The notes under the pieces: model-generated | What the model was told of the DNA's origin: nothing | The model's input: the letters and a program-made list of their open reading frames with translations, nothing else | The model's database searches: none | Part shown: piece after piece, positions 1 through 5,175 of the stretch | Layout: the number at the start of each line of letters is the position of its first letter | Numbering within the stretch: the first letter of the stretch is position 1 | NCBI GenBank assembly: GCA_900555335.1 | Contig: USKU01000057.1 | Coordinates: 1 to 7,869, forward strand | DNA: 7,869 nucleotides | Direction of reading: 5' to 3' | DNA from: an uncultured Atopobium sp. | GTDB taxonomy: Bacteria > Actinomycetota > Coriobacteriia > Coriobacteriales > Atopobiaceae | Made by a program: the position numbers and the translations under genes

Positions 1-236
1 ATCCACTTGCACACAGCCTGCTTCATCTGATTGGTTGGCATGGAATAGCCAAGAATTGCATCATTGATGTATTCCTTGAGGCCATCGACAATCTCTGGGG
101 CTGTGTGATACTCCATATCAGCAACAGAAAAAGGTGGAATACCAGGAGCTACATCAGGATTAACATCATACATGACGTTCCATTTTCTAGAACCAGTACC
201 AGCGCGATCAACGCGGGATTCAAAATCGTAAGACAT
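1..236 (-). CDS. MalY/PatB-type PLP-dependent C-S lyase (aminotransferase fold), N-terminal part
   Basis: Partial gene running off the left edge; 78 complete N-terminal codons are visible, starting MSYDFESRVDRAGTGSRKWN. The D-R-x-G-T-S-KW pattern followed by PPFSVADMEYHTAPEI (about residues 34-49) is the typical N-terminus of the MalY/PatB family. These cytoplasmic class I/II aminotransferase-fold enzymes usually cleave cystathionine or cysteine to pyruvate, ammonia and a thiol; some act as aminotransferases or as regulators. The later GYSMPTNQM stretch fits the substrate-loop region (usually GYT/GYS-x-P). The PLP lysine lies outside the window, so the exact activity cannot be read. The ATG at 236 is supported by a GGAGA Shine-Dalgarno on the minus strand (241-245). 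It is transcribed away from the tRNA. A link to methionine/cysteine metabolism would sit well beside hom, but that is inference. Confidence 0.85.
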   Translation of the reverse strand, partial: MSYDFESRVDRAGTGSRKWNVMYDVNPDVAPGIPPFSVADMEYHTAPEIVDGLKEYINDAILGYSMPTNQMKQAVCKW

Positions 237-265
237 AGTGTCTCCATTCACGTAAGCCTGTAATC

Positions 266-295
266 AGTGTAGCTGCTTTTAGTGTAGCTACTTTT
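266..295. repeat. 15-bp tandem duplication
   Basis: AGTGTAGCTGCTTTT (266-280) is followed directly by AGTGTAGCTACTTTT (281-295), differing at one base. The unit contains the putative -10 hexamer of the leftward gene, so the duplication gives two alternative -10 boxes. Confidence 0.85.
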
Positions 296-310
296 CTTTT
301 CCTATGTCAT
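266..310 (-). promoter_or_regulatory. Putative promoter of the C-S lyase gene with duplicated -10 box
   Basis: On the minus strand ATGACA (305-310, five of six matches to the -35 consensus) is followed after 18 nt by TACACT (281-286), a fair -10. A second TACACT lies 15 nt downstream (266-271) because of a tandem 15-bp duplication. Only sequence resemblance supports this. Confidence 0.4.
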
Positions 311-359
311 TCTTCTGATAAGAAAATCTTTGATGGCACGACGTATTTGCAATCCTTAT

Positions 360-368
360 TGCTATAAT
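360..368 (+). promoter_or_regulatory. Extended -10 promoter of the tRNA gene
   Basis: TGCTATAAT (360-368) is a perfect TATAAT with the extended TGn element, ending 14 nt before the tRNA 5' end. No convincing -35 sits 16-18 nt upstream, which is tolerated when the TGn element is present. Confidence 0.7.
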
Positions 369-382
369 GAACGACGCTATAT

Positions 383-459
383 GTCTCCTTAGCTCAGCTG
401 GATAGAGCGTCGGTCTTCTAAACCGCAGGTCGCGCGTTCGAATCGCGCAGGAGGCACCA
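383..459 (+). tRNA. tRNA-Arg, anticodon TCT (reads AGA)
   Basis: The 77-nt sequence folds as a full cloverleaf. The acceptor stem GTCTCCT pairs with AGGAGGC (one G-T wobble), the D stem is GCTC/GAGC, and the anticodon loop CTTCTAA (415-421) has TCT at 417-419. The T arm is GCGCG-TTCGAAT-CGCGC. The discriminator A is followed by a genomically encoded CCA (457-459). The first pair of the anticodon stem is a T-C mismatch (position 27-43), the only flaw seen. The gene has its own promoter and terminator, so it is a single-gene transcription unit. Genes of this kind are common integration targets, and a degenerate copy of its 3' half lies at 869-911. Confidence 0.97.
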
Positions 460-468
460 AAAACTACA

Positions 469-496
469 GGTAGATGGCTTGCCGTCTACCTTTTTT
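469..496 (+). terminator. Intrinsic terminator after tRNA-Arg
   Basis: GGTAGATGG (469-477) pairs with CCGTCTACC (482-490) in a 9-bp stem (one T-G wobble) with a CTTG loop, followed directly by six T residues (491-496). It begins 10 nt after the CCA end, so it should define the pre-tRNA 3' end. Confidence 0.9.
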
Positions 497-497
497 G

Positions 498-561
498 TTA
501 GGCCAATACCGCAAGTGCCTCCATTTTGCCTCCAAACTGTATGGCTACTGTAAAAGTAGAA
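498..561 (-). pseudogene. Possible C-terminal scrap of a site-specific integrase
   Basis: On the minus strand a short open stretch ends ...AIQFGGKMEALAVLA followed by TAA (498-500). It has no start codon and runs back about 24 codons to an in-frame stop. The ending and the position, stopping 38 bases past the tRNA 3' end and pointing toward it, suit the tail of a tyrosine-recombinase gene at an attachment site. It is too short to assign by eye with confidence and could be chance. The plus-strand view of the same bases shows TGCCTCCA twice, 11 bp apart (516-523 and 527-534). Confidence 0.22.
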
Positions 562-673
562 TACCTGTTCGAATAAAAGTTTTAACTATTTAGATAGGCG
601 ATTTACCTCGATGTATCTAAAATAACATAGAGCTTTTAAAGTCTATTGTTTTGCCGTTAAACTAGCGGAAATG

Positions 674-742
674 TGGTATATTATAAATAGCTGGTGGCGC
701 AGTTTCGCTCTGCATAGAGGGAGGACACGCCACCCGTTTTTT
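674..742 (+). ncRNA. Orphan promoter plus leader hairpin, resembling a type I toxin mRNA leader without its toxin
   Basis: An extended -10 box TGGTATATT (674-682) is followed by GGTGGCG (693-699), a strong purine Shine-Dalgarno-like run AGAGGGAGGA (716-725), and CGCCACC (728-734), which pairs with the first block in a 7-bp stem. CG plus six T residues (737-742) follow directly. The stem traps the ribosome-binding site in its loop and the T run makes it terminator-like. The layout recalls leaders of small holin-like or TxpA-type toxin genes as I remember them. No start codon follows at a usable distance, so no peptide is predicted. Any transcript would be about 55 nt. Function is unproven. Confidence 0.35.
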
Positions 743-868
743 ATATTTTAGTAATATCACCGTTTTTTATTTCCGTAACCCTGTAAACATTTCTTAGTCG
801 TTTTTCGTCAGCAACTAGACTCATCTATATTTTATCTTCTGAACTAGATTGACACTCCTTATCCTAAA

Positions 869-911
869 TTCTAAACCGCAGATCACGCTTTTTGATCGTA
901 CTGGAGATGCC
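869..911 (+). pseudogene. Degenerate 3' half of tRNA-Arg, probable old attachment-site copy
   Basis: Without gaps, 869-911 matches the tRNA-Arg segment 416-458 at 31 of 43 positions by hand count. The first 13 bases (TTCTAAACCGCAG, 869-881) are identical and begin in the anticodon loop. The T arm no longer pairs well and the CCA is lost, so it cannot make a working tRNA. A 7-base CTCCTTA (855-861) also matches the tRNA 5' region (385-391) but at shortened spacing. The best explanation is the duplicated distal attachment site left by an element that integrated at the tRNA; a decayed tandem tRNA copy is the alternative. Confidence 0.7.
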
Positions 912-1048
912 TGAAACACCAGATGACCAGATATTTTTACAAACAGTTACCAAGATGATATACAACGGACAATTTACGAATAGACAAAGATAAATATGCA
1001 GGAAAACTAATCAAGAAATTGATGTATCAAATTAGAGGTGTCGTTTTG

Positions 1049-1226
1049 GGTAAAAAATGCGTTTAGTTGGGGTTAATTTTTGATCAATGAAGTTTTGTCA
1101 CTTACGTTTTCCCAGCTCAGAAATTCTGTACTAATTTCCACAATTTTGTCCACGCAAAATTGCTGGTAGATGGCTTGCATAGAAACTAAGCATTTTTGGA
1201 TACTCCAACTAAACGCATTTTTTACC
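1049..1226. mobile_element. 178-bp element with perfect 22-bp terminal inverted repeats (MITE-like, unclassified)
   Basis: Bases 1049-1070 are the exact reverse complement of 1205-1226 (outer end GGTAAAAAATG, inner end TTTAGTTGG). Two further base pairs continue inward past a G-T wobble. The 134-nt interior contains a perfect 8-bp hairpin CAATTTTG-TCCACG-CAAAATTG (1141-1162), a small CAGAA-A-TTCTG palindrome, and an imperfect third copy of the end sequence (AAACTAAGCATTTTT, 1184-1198). It encodes no transposase. No target-site duplication is evident at the edges. It may be a miniature non-autonomous element or a large structured RNA hairpin. The element lies outside the asd terminator, so it is not part of the asd transcript. 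Confidence 0.55.
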
Positions 1227-1275
1227 ACTTTGCCGCCGAATGGCACTCTATCACTGAAAAATTTCACTCGGACGC

Positions 1276-1317
1276 ACAAAAATACCCGTTCGATTCCACG
1301 AAATAGAATCGAACGGG
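1276..1317 (-). terminator. Intrinsic terminator of the hom-lysC-asd operon
   Basis: CCCGTTCGATTC (1285-1296) and GAATCGAACGGG (1306-1317) form a perfect 12-bp stem with a 9-nt loop. Read on the minus strand the stem is followed by TATTTTTG, the T tract expected for rho-independent termination. It starts 35 nt past the asd stop codon. Confidence 0.92.
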
Positions 1318-1352
1318 CACTTGGTCAGCGAAAACGTGTGTCACGTGAGCTA

Positions 1353-2375
1353 TTACAGCAGGTACTCTGCAATCTGGACAGCGTTTGTTGCGGCACCCTT
1401 CCTAATCTGGTCTCCGCAACAGAAGAATGTCAGCGCATGAGTATCTTTATCAGCGGAAAGATCCTCGCGAATACGACCAACATAGATAAGGTCCTGGTCA
1501 GAAGTATCAAGAGGCATTGGGTACTGAAGCTCTGCTGGGTTGTCCACAACCTTGATTCCTGGAGCATCCTCAAGAATTGCACGAGCCTCATCTGGGCTCA
1601 AAGGACGCTCAAACTCAACAGTGATGGACTCAGAGTGTGAGCGCATCGTTGGAACGCGAACACAGGTGCAGTTAACGCGCAGCTCAGGAAGGTGCATGAT
1701 CTTGCGACCCTCGTTTTGCATCTTCATTTCCTCGGAAGTGTATCCAACCTCGTCAAAGCCGCCAATCTGTGGAATTAGGTTAACTGCCAGCTGGTATGCA
1801 AAAGGAGAGGTCTCGGTTACTTCCCTACCTGCAACAACGTCAGCCATCTGATTCTTCAGGCTGGTGAGGCCAGGAAGGCCAGCGCCGGATGCAGCCTGAT
1901 AGGTAGAAGCGATAATGCGCTTTGCACCCGCTGCCTTATGCAGAGGATATAGAGGCACCAAACCAATAATGGTTGCGCAGTTTGGGTTAGAGATGATGCC
2001 GTTGTGGTTCTTGATGTCCTCAGCGTTAATCTCTGGAATTACCAGCGGAACATTTGGGTCCATTCTGAATGCATGGGAGTTGTCAACGCAGACGCAGCCG
2101 CGCTTAACCGCCTCAGGAAGCAGCTCTTTTGCCTGCTCGTCGCCAGCTGCGCCAAGAATAATGCCCACGCTTTCAAAAGCCTCAGGAGTTGCTTCGCGGA
2201 TAACAATCTGCTGTCCTGCAAACTCAATAGTCTTACCTGCGCTTCGAGCAGATGCCAGAAGCACCAGCTCCTTAATAGGAAAATTACGCTCTTCAAGGCA
2301 CTGCATCATCTGGGCACCAACAACGCCGGTAGCACCAAGAATTGCAACAACCTTACCGTTTGGATCAAAAGCCAT
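1353..2375 (-). CDS. asd: Aspartate-semialdehyde dehydrogenase
   Basis: This 340-residue cytoplasmic enzyme reduces aspartyl-4-phosphate with NADPH to aspartate 4-semialdehyde, the branch point for lysine/diaminopimelate and for homoserine. The N-terminal Rossmann motif GATGVVG is at 14-20. The catalytic cysteine is Cys133 in SNPNCATIIGLVP, and the conserved histidine is His247 in VPTMRSHSESITVEF. The C-terminal signature QIRKGAATNAVQIAEYLL closes the protein. Length matches the Gram-positive Asd type (about 330-350). The ATG at 2375 begins 2 nt after the lysC stop codon, with GAGG (2381-2384) as Shine-Dalgarno overlapping the end of lysC, so translation is probably coupled to it. It is the last gene of the operon and is followed by a strong terminator. 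Confidence 0.97.
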   Translation of the reverse strand: MAFDPNGKVVAILGATGVVGAQMMQCLEERNFPIKELVLLASARSAGKTIEFAGQQIVIREATPEAFESVGIILGAAGDEQAKELLPEAVKRGCVCVDNSHAFRMDPNVPLVIPEINAEDIKNHNGIISNPNCATIIGLVPLYPLHKAAGAKRIIASTYQAASGAGLPGLTSLKNQMADVVAGREVTETSPFAYQLAVNLIPQIGGFDEVGYTSEEMKMQNEGRKIMHLPELRVNCTCVRVPTMRSHSESITVEFERPLSPDEARAILEDAPGIKVVDNPAELQYPMPLDTSDQDLIYVGRIREDLSADKDTHALTFFCCGDQIRKGAATNAVQIAEYLL

Positions 2376-2377
2376 AG

Positions 2378-3706
2378 TTACCTCGAAACCATTTCGTCAC
2401 GAACAAATCCGTTATAAATGACGCCAATTGTGCGATCAAAGTCCGCATTATCAACGCCCACGATAATACTAATCTCTTCCGAGCTCTGCGTAATCATGCG
2501 AATGTTGACTCCTGCATTACCCAGTGCACCAAAGATCTTGCCGGAAGTACCGGAACGCCTGGACATATTGCGACCAACAACAGAAACAAGAGCTAGGCGG
2601 TCTACCATCGTAATGTCATCAGGCTCAATCTCACGGCGAATATCGCTGATGATGGAATAGACCGTATCCTTTACGTCGGAGGCATTGACTACGATACCAA
2701 ACGAATCAACGCCTGTTGGGATGTGCTCAACAGAGACGCCATAGCGCTCAACGATATTGAGCGCACGACTAATAACGCCAACCTCGTTGGACATGTGAGC
2801 CTTCTTGACATGAATAGCCAAGAAGTCCTTCTTACCTGCAATACCTGTAATCAAGTGCTCGTTTGTATCGCCATCAGCGGTCTCTCGGATAACGGTACCT
2901 GCATCTTCTGGGCGGTTAGTGTTCTTAATCTGAATTGGAATGTTTGCCTCGCGAACAGGGAAAATTGCCTCTTCCTGAAGAACGGAAGCGCCCATGTAAG
3001 AAAGCTCGCGCATCTCGTCAAAAGTAATGCGGCCAATGGCGCGTGGATTCTGAACAATGCGAGGATCCGCAGAAAGGAAGCCAGAGACGTCAGTCCAGTT
3101 CTCATACAAGTCAGCGTCTAGGCAGCGAGCAACAATGGCACCGGTAATATCGCCACCACCGCGCTGGAACAGCTTAATTGCACCGTCAACGGTAGCACCG
3201 TAGAAGCCAGGCAGCACAAACGAGCCGCTGCGAGCAACGACCTCTTTAAGCCTAGAAGCAGTGCGCTCCATATCAATGGTGCCGTCATGATGGAACAGCA
3301 TAACGCCGGCGGCATCAACAAAAGGCAGGCCAAGATACTCAGCAAGAATCTGGCAGGTAAACCACTCGCCCCTACTTACTACATACTCTGGCGAGAAGGA
3401 CTTAATGTTTGAAGCAAACTTCTCAAACTCCTCAGCGACAGGCCACGCAACTCCCAGCTGGTCAGCAATCTCCACAAAGCGAGCCTCGATGTCTGCAAGT
3501 AAAGAGGTGCAGTCAACGTGATACTCAATGTGAGCGTTTACCAGCAGCAGAAGGTCAGTAATCTTGTTGTCAGTCGAATGGCGCTTTCCTGCCGCAGACG
3601 AAACAATAAAACGTCTATCAGGGTCAGACTCAACAATAGCTTTAACTTTTTTGAACTGCTCTGCAGAGGCAACACTTGAGCCGCCAAATTTTGCAATTTT
3701 GATCAT
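2378..3706 (-). CDS. lysC: Aspartate kinase, monofunctional, YclM/LysC class with two ACT domains
   Basis: The enzyme phosphorylates aspartate with ATP, the committed first step of the aspartate family. It has 442 residues. The kinase domain shows KFGGSSV (6-12), GKRHSTDNKITDLL (40-53), SRGE (111-114), RGGGDITGA (182-190) and NWTDVSGFLSADPR (203-216), then PIQIKNTN (257-264). Two ACT segments follow at roughly 296-360 and 370-440, which in this family bind lysine and/or threonine. The overall pattern is closest to the single-polypeptide B. subtilis YclM (ThrD) type rather than the alpha/beta DapG/LysC types, and I see no internal start for a beta subunit. The ATG at 3706 lies 2 nt after the hom stop codon, with AGAGG (3715-3719) upstream inside hom. 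Which end product inhibits it cannot be read here. Confidence 0.96.
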   Translation of the reverse strand: MIKIAKFGGSSVASAEQFKKVKAIVESDPDRRFIVSSAAGKRHSTDNKITDLLLLVNAHIEYHVDCTSLLADIEARFVEIADQLGVAWPVAEEFEKFASNIKSFSPEYVVSRGEWFTCQILAEYLGLPFVDAAGVMLFHHDGTIDMERTASRLKEVVARSGSFVLPGFYGATVDGAIKLFQRGGGDITGAIVARCLDADLYENWTDVSGFLSADPRIVQNPRAIGRITFDEMRELSYMGASVLQEEAIFPVREANIPIQIKNTNRPEDAGTVIRETADGDTNEHLITGIAGKKDFLAIHVKKAHMSNEVGVISRALNIVERYGVSVEHIPTGVDSFGIVVNASDVKDTVYSIISDIRREIEPDDITMVDRLALVSVVGRNMSRRSGTSGKIFGALGNAGVNIRMITQSSEEISIIVGVDNADFDRTIGVIYNGFVRDEMVSR

Positions 3707-3708
3707 TT

Positions 3709-4848
3709 CTAATTCCTCTTTTCAAGTGCAGCCATAAAGGTTGTAGGGTCTTGCGAAAGTGCGCTGGTAAGGAGCTCGCGGGCCTTCTCGGCACTTAAGC
3801 TCTTAACCAGCTGAGCGCCTGGCTCCCAGAACGAACCGCCAGGAATTTCAGCTTGCGTCCTAAACACGTAATCGGAAACAAGCAGCTCAGGATTATATGA
3901 AAGGCCTGCCGAGAAGGTCTGCTGGCCTCCAGCAGGAGATCCGGCACAGTCAATAATATCCTGAACGACGGCGTTTGCTGTTGGGTCGCCACCAGCGCCT
4001 TGACCATAGAACTTGAGCTCGCCAATGGTATTTCCCACGGCAGTTGCAACATTAAAGTTTGTGGGAACGTTTGCTTCAATGGTTGAGAGCGGAACTGCTA
4101 CTGGCTCAACGGCAACTGCGTACAATGCGCCGTTAGAAACGCCTCGTCCAAAGAGTTTGATGGTCATGTCATGGCTGCCAAACATGGCAAGGTCACGCTT
4201 AGTTAAGTTTCTGATGCCAGATATAGGAATCTGGTCTGTGCAGATAACATCAAAGGCAATGGACGCAGAAATCATGGTCTTAGAGCGGACATCGATGCCG
4301 TCAATATCGCTTGACGGGTCTCGCTCAGCGTAACCTAACTCCTGAGCTTTGCTTAAAACCTCAGCAAAGTCCGTTCCATCTTTGAGCATGGAATAAACAA
4401 TGTAGTTAGTGGTGCCGTTCATGATTCCCCAGAACGCAGAAATCTCGTCAATACGGCGAACTTTCTGAATTCCCGCAATCCAAGGAATGCCACCACACAC
4501 GCAGGCTTCAATCTTAAAGTTGACGCCTGCCTCGGCAGCAAGAGTCATGAACTCCTCAAAATGGGCAGATACCACAGCTTTATTTGAGGTGACTACATTT
4601 TTCTTAGCAGTCAGCGCTGCTTTAATGTACTCATAGGCTGGTGAGAGACCGCCCATGCACTCGACAACCGTATCGAGCGCAGGGTCAGATAAGAGCGCGT
4701 CAAAATCTGACGTTGCACGAGGGTCAACGTGCTCTTTACCAGCTCTAACCAAGATGGACGTCAAATTAGCGTCAGAAACGCGCTCGTCAAGAATGCGCGC
4801 AACTGAAGCACCAACCGTTCCAAATCCAAGTAGGGCAACGTTTTGCAT
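3709..4848 (-). CDS. hom: Homoserine dehydrogenase, short form without a clear ACT domain
   Basis: The enzyme reduces aspartate semialdehyde to homoserine with NAD(P)H. It has 379 residues. The Rossmann motif GFGTVG is at 8-13, VVTSNKAVV at 85-93 holds the conserved active-site-region lysine, GGIPWI is at 119-124 and GIMNGTTNYI at 141-150. GYAERDPSSDIDGIDVRSK (172-190) carries the catalytic Asp/Lys signature, and GQGAGGDPTANAVV is at 282-295. Family members with a C-terminal ACT domain usually run to about 430 residues. Here only about 80 residues follow the core, starting near SDYVFR (325-330), with no recognisable ACT pattern. The ATG at 4848 is preceded by GGAG (4853-4856). It is first in the hom-lysC-asd operon. 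Confidence 0.95.
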   Translation of the reverse strand: MQNVALLGFGTVGASVARILDERVSDANLTSILVRAGKEHVDPRATSDFDALLSDPALDTVVECMGGLSPAYEYIKAALTAKKNVVTSNKAVVSAHFEEFMTLAAEAGVNFKIEACVCGGIPWIAGIQKVRRIDEISAFWGIMNGTTNYIVYSMLKDGTDFAEVLSKAQELGYAERDPSSDIDGIDVRSKTMISASIAFDVICTDQIPISGIRNLTKRDLAMFGSHDMTIKLFGRGVSNGALYAVAVEPVAVPLSTIEANVPTNFNVATAVGNTIGELKFYGQGAGGDPTANAVVQDIIDCAGSPAGGQQTFSAGLSYNPELLVSDYVFRTQAEIPGGSFWEPGAQLVKSLSAEKARELLTSALSQDPTTFMAALEKRN

Positions 4849-5010
4849 ATAACTCCAAATCTAGCAGCCATTTTGCGAGAAACCCGATTGCCAGCAAGGT
4901 TAATTGCAGAGCAAGGACAACCGCACGCAAAGGTGACTGCACTGATCACAATCTCATAGACAAAAACTACCAAAAACCTAGACAGAATCTAATCGATAGT
5001 TTTTCTCGTC

Positions 5011-5026
5011 TTCATAATGCTATGAA
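5011..5026. promoter_or_regulatory. Palindrome TTCATA-ATGC-TATGAA, possible operator
   Basis: This 16-bp inverted repeat has perfect 6-bp arms and a 4-nt centre. It lies in the AT-rich middle of the divergent region and overlaps the -10 box proposed for the hom operon. The position suits a repressor site, but the motif matches no regulator I can name. Confidence 0.3.
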
Positions 5027-5060
5027 CAATTCTATGTTACAAGCGACATTTACTTCTCAC

Positions 5061-5069
5061 TGTTAAAAT
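5061..5069 (+). promoter_or_regulatory. Putative extended -10 of the thrCB promoter
   Basis: TGTTAAAAT (5061-5069) gives a TGn extension and a -10 hexamer TAAAAT with five of six consensus matches. No good -35 was found at the usual spacing. Transcription would start near 5076, so the following repeat block would be the mRNA leader. Confidence 0.4.
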
Positions 5070-5081
5070 AATAGAAACGCA

Positions 5082-5155
5082 ACACGCGAGACGCGCAATT
5101 TGCGCGTGCACAACGCGCGAGACGCACAATTTGCACGCGCACAACACGCGACACG
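5082..5155. repeat. Two 31-bp tandem repeats plus a partial third upstream of thrC
   Basis: Unit 1 is 5082-5112 and unit 2 is 5113-5143; both have the form ACxCGCGAGACGCxC-AATTTGC and end in GCACA. A third truncated unit begins ACACGCGA at 5144. Unit 1 contains a 17-bp palindrome, ACGCGCAA-T-TTGCGCGT (5091-5107). In unit 2 substitutions weaken the symmetry. The block ends 20 nt before the thrC start codon. Confidence 0.85.
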
Positions 5156-5175
5156 TTCTAAAGATTGGTGGTTTC

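Larger units (their letters stand above)
460..1284. other. Gene-free, AT-rich region interpreted as a decayed insertion locus
   Basis: About 825 bases between the tRNA and the asd terminator contain no ORF with a credible start, Shine-Dalgarno and protein-like composition. In order they hold the tRNA terminator, an integrase-tail-like scrap, an orphan promoter/leader hairpin (674-742), a degraded second copy of the tRNA-Arg 3' half (869-911), and an element with 22-bp inverted repeats (1049-1226). Base composition is visibly more AT-rich than the flanking biosynthetic genes. Short open runs near 907-993 and 968-1066 have no ribosome-binding site and are not called. Confidence 0.6.
4849..5175. 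promoter_or_regulatory. Divergent regulatory region between hom and thrC
   Basis: This 327-bp gap must hold both operon promoters. The hom side (4849-4970) carries GCAA-GGTTAA-TTGC type small inverted repeats but no T-box, riboswitch or attenuator that I can recognise. The middle (4975-5075) is AT-rich and has a palindrome at 5011-5026. The thrC side (5082-5155) is a GC-rich tandem repeat. A weak leftward promoter can be proposed: TTGTAA (5037-5042) and CATTAT (5014-5019) on the minus strand, 17 nt apart with four of six matches each. Confidence 0.5.

Noticed and set aside
849..870. Perfect TTGACA at 849-854 considered as a promoter -35
   Set aside because: No -10 hexamer lies 16-18 nt downstream; the nearest TAAATT is only 10 nt away.
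1073..1279. 68-codon minus-strand reading frame across the inverted-repeat element
   Set aside because: It starts at TTG inside the T tract of the asd terminator, has no Shine-Dalgarno, and simply spans both arms of the repeat. The residue sequence fits no family.
1170..1640. 156-codon plus-strand reading frame over the end of asd
   Set aside because: It is antisense to the conserved C-terminus of asd and runs through the terminator, with no ribosome-binding site.
4875..4887. 13-base inverted match to 7714-7726
   Set aside because: One match of this length is expected by chance in a window of this size, and the flanks do not extend it.
4761..4973. Valine/isoleucine-rich minus-strand frame before hom, considered as an attenuator leader peptide
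   Set aside because: It starts at TTG, lacks a ribosome-binding site, runs into the hom coding region in another frame, and no terminator/antiterminator pair follows it.
5131..5175. Upstream extension of thrC starting at TTG 5131
   Set aside because: It would begin inside the tandem repeat and add 15 residues absent from the family, while the ATG at 5176 has a Shine-Dalgarno and the family's normal N-terminus.
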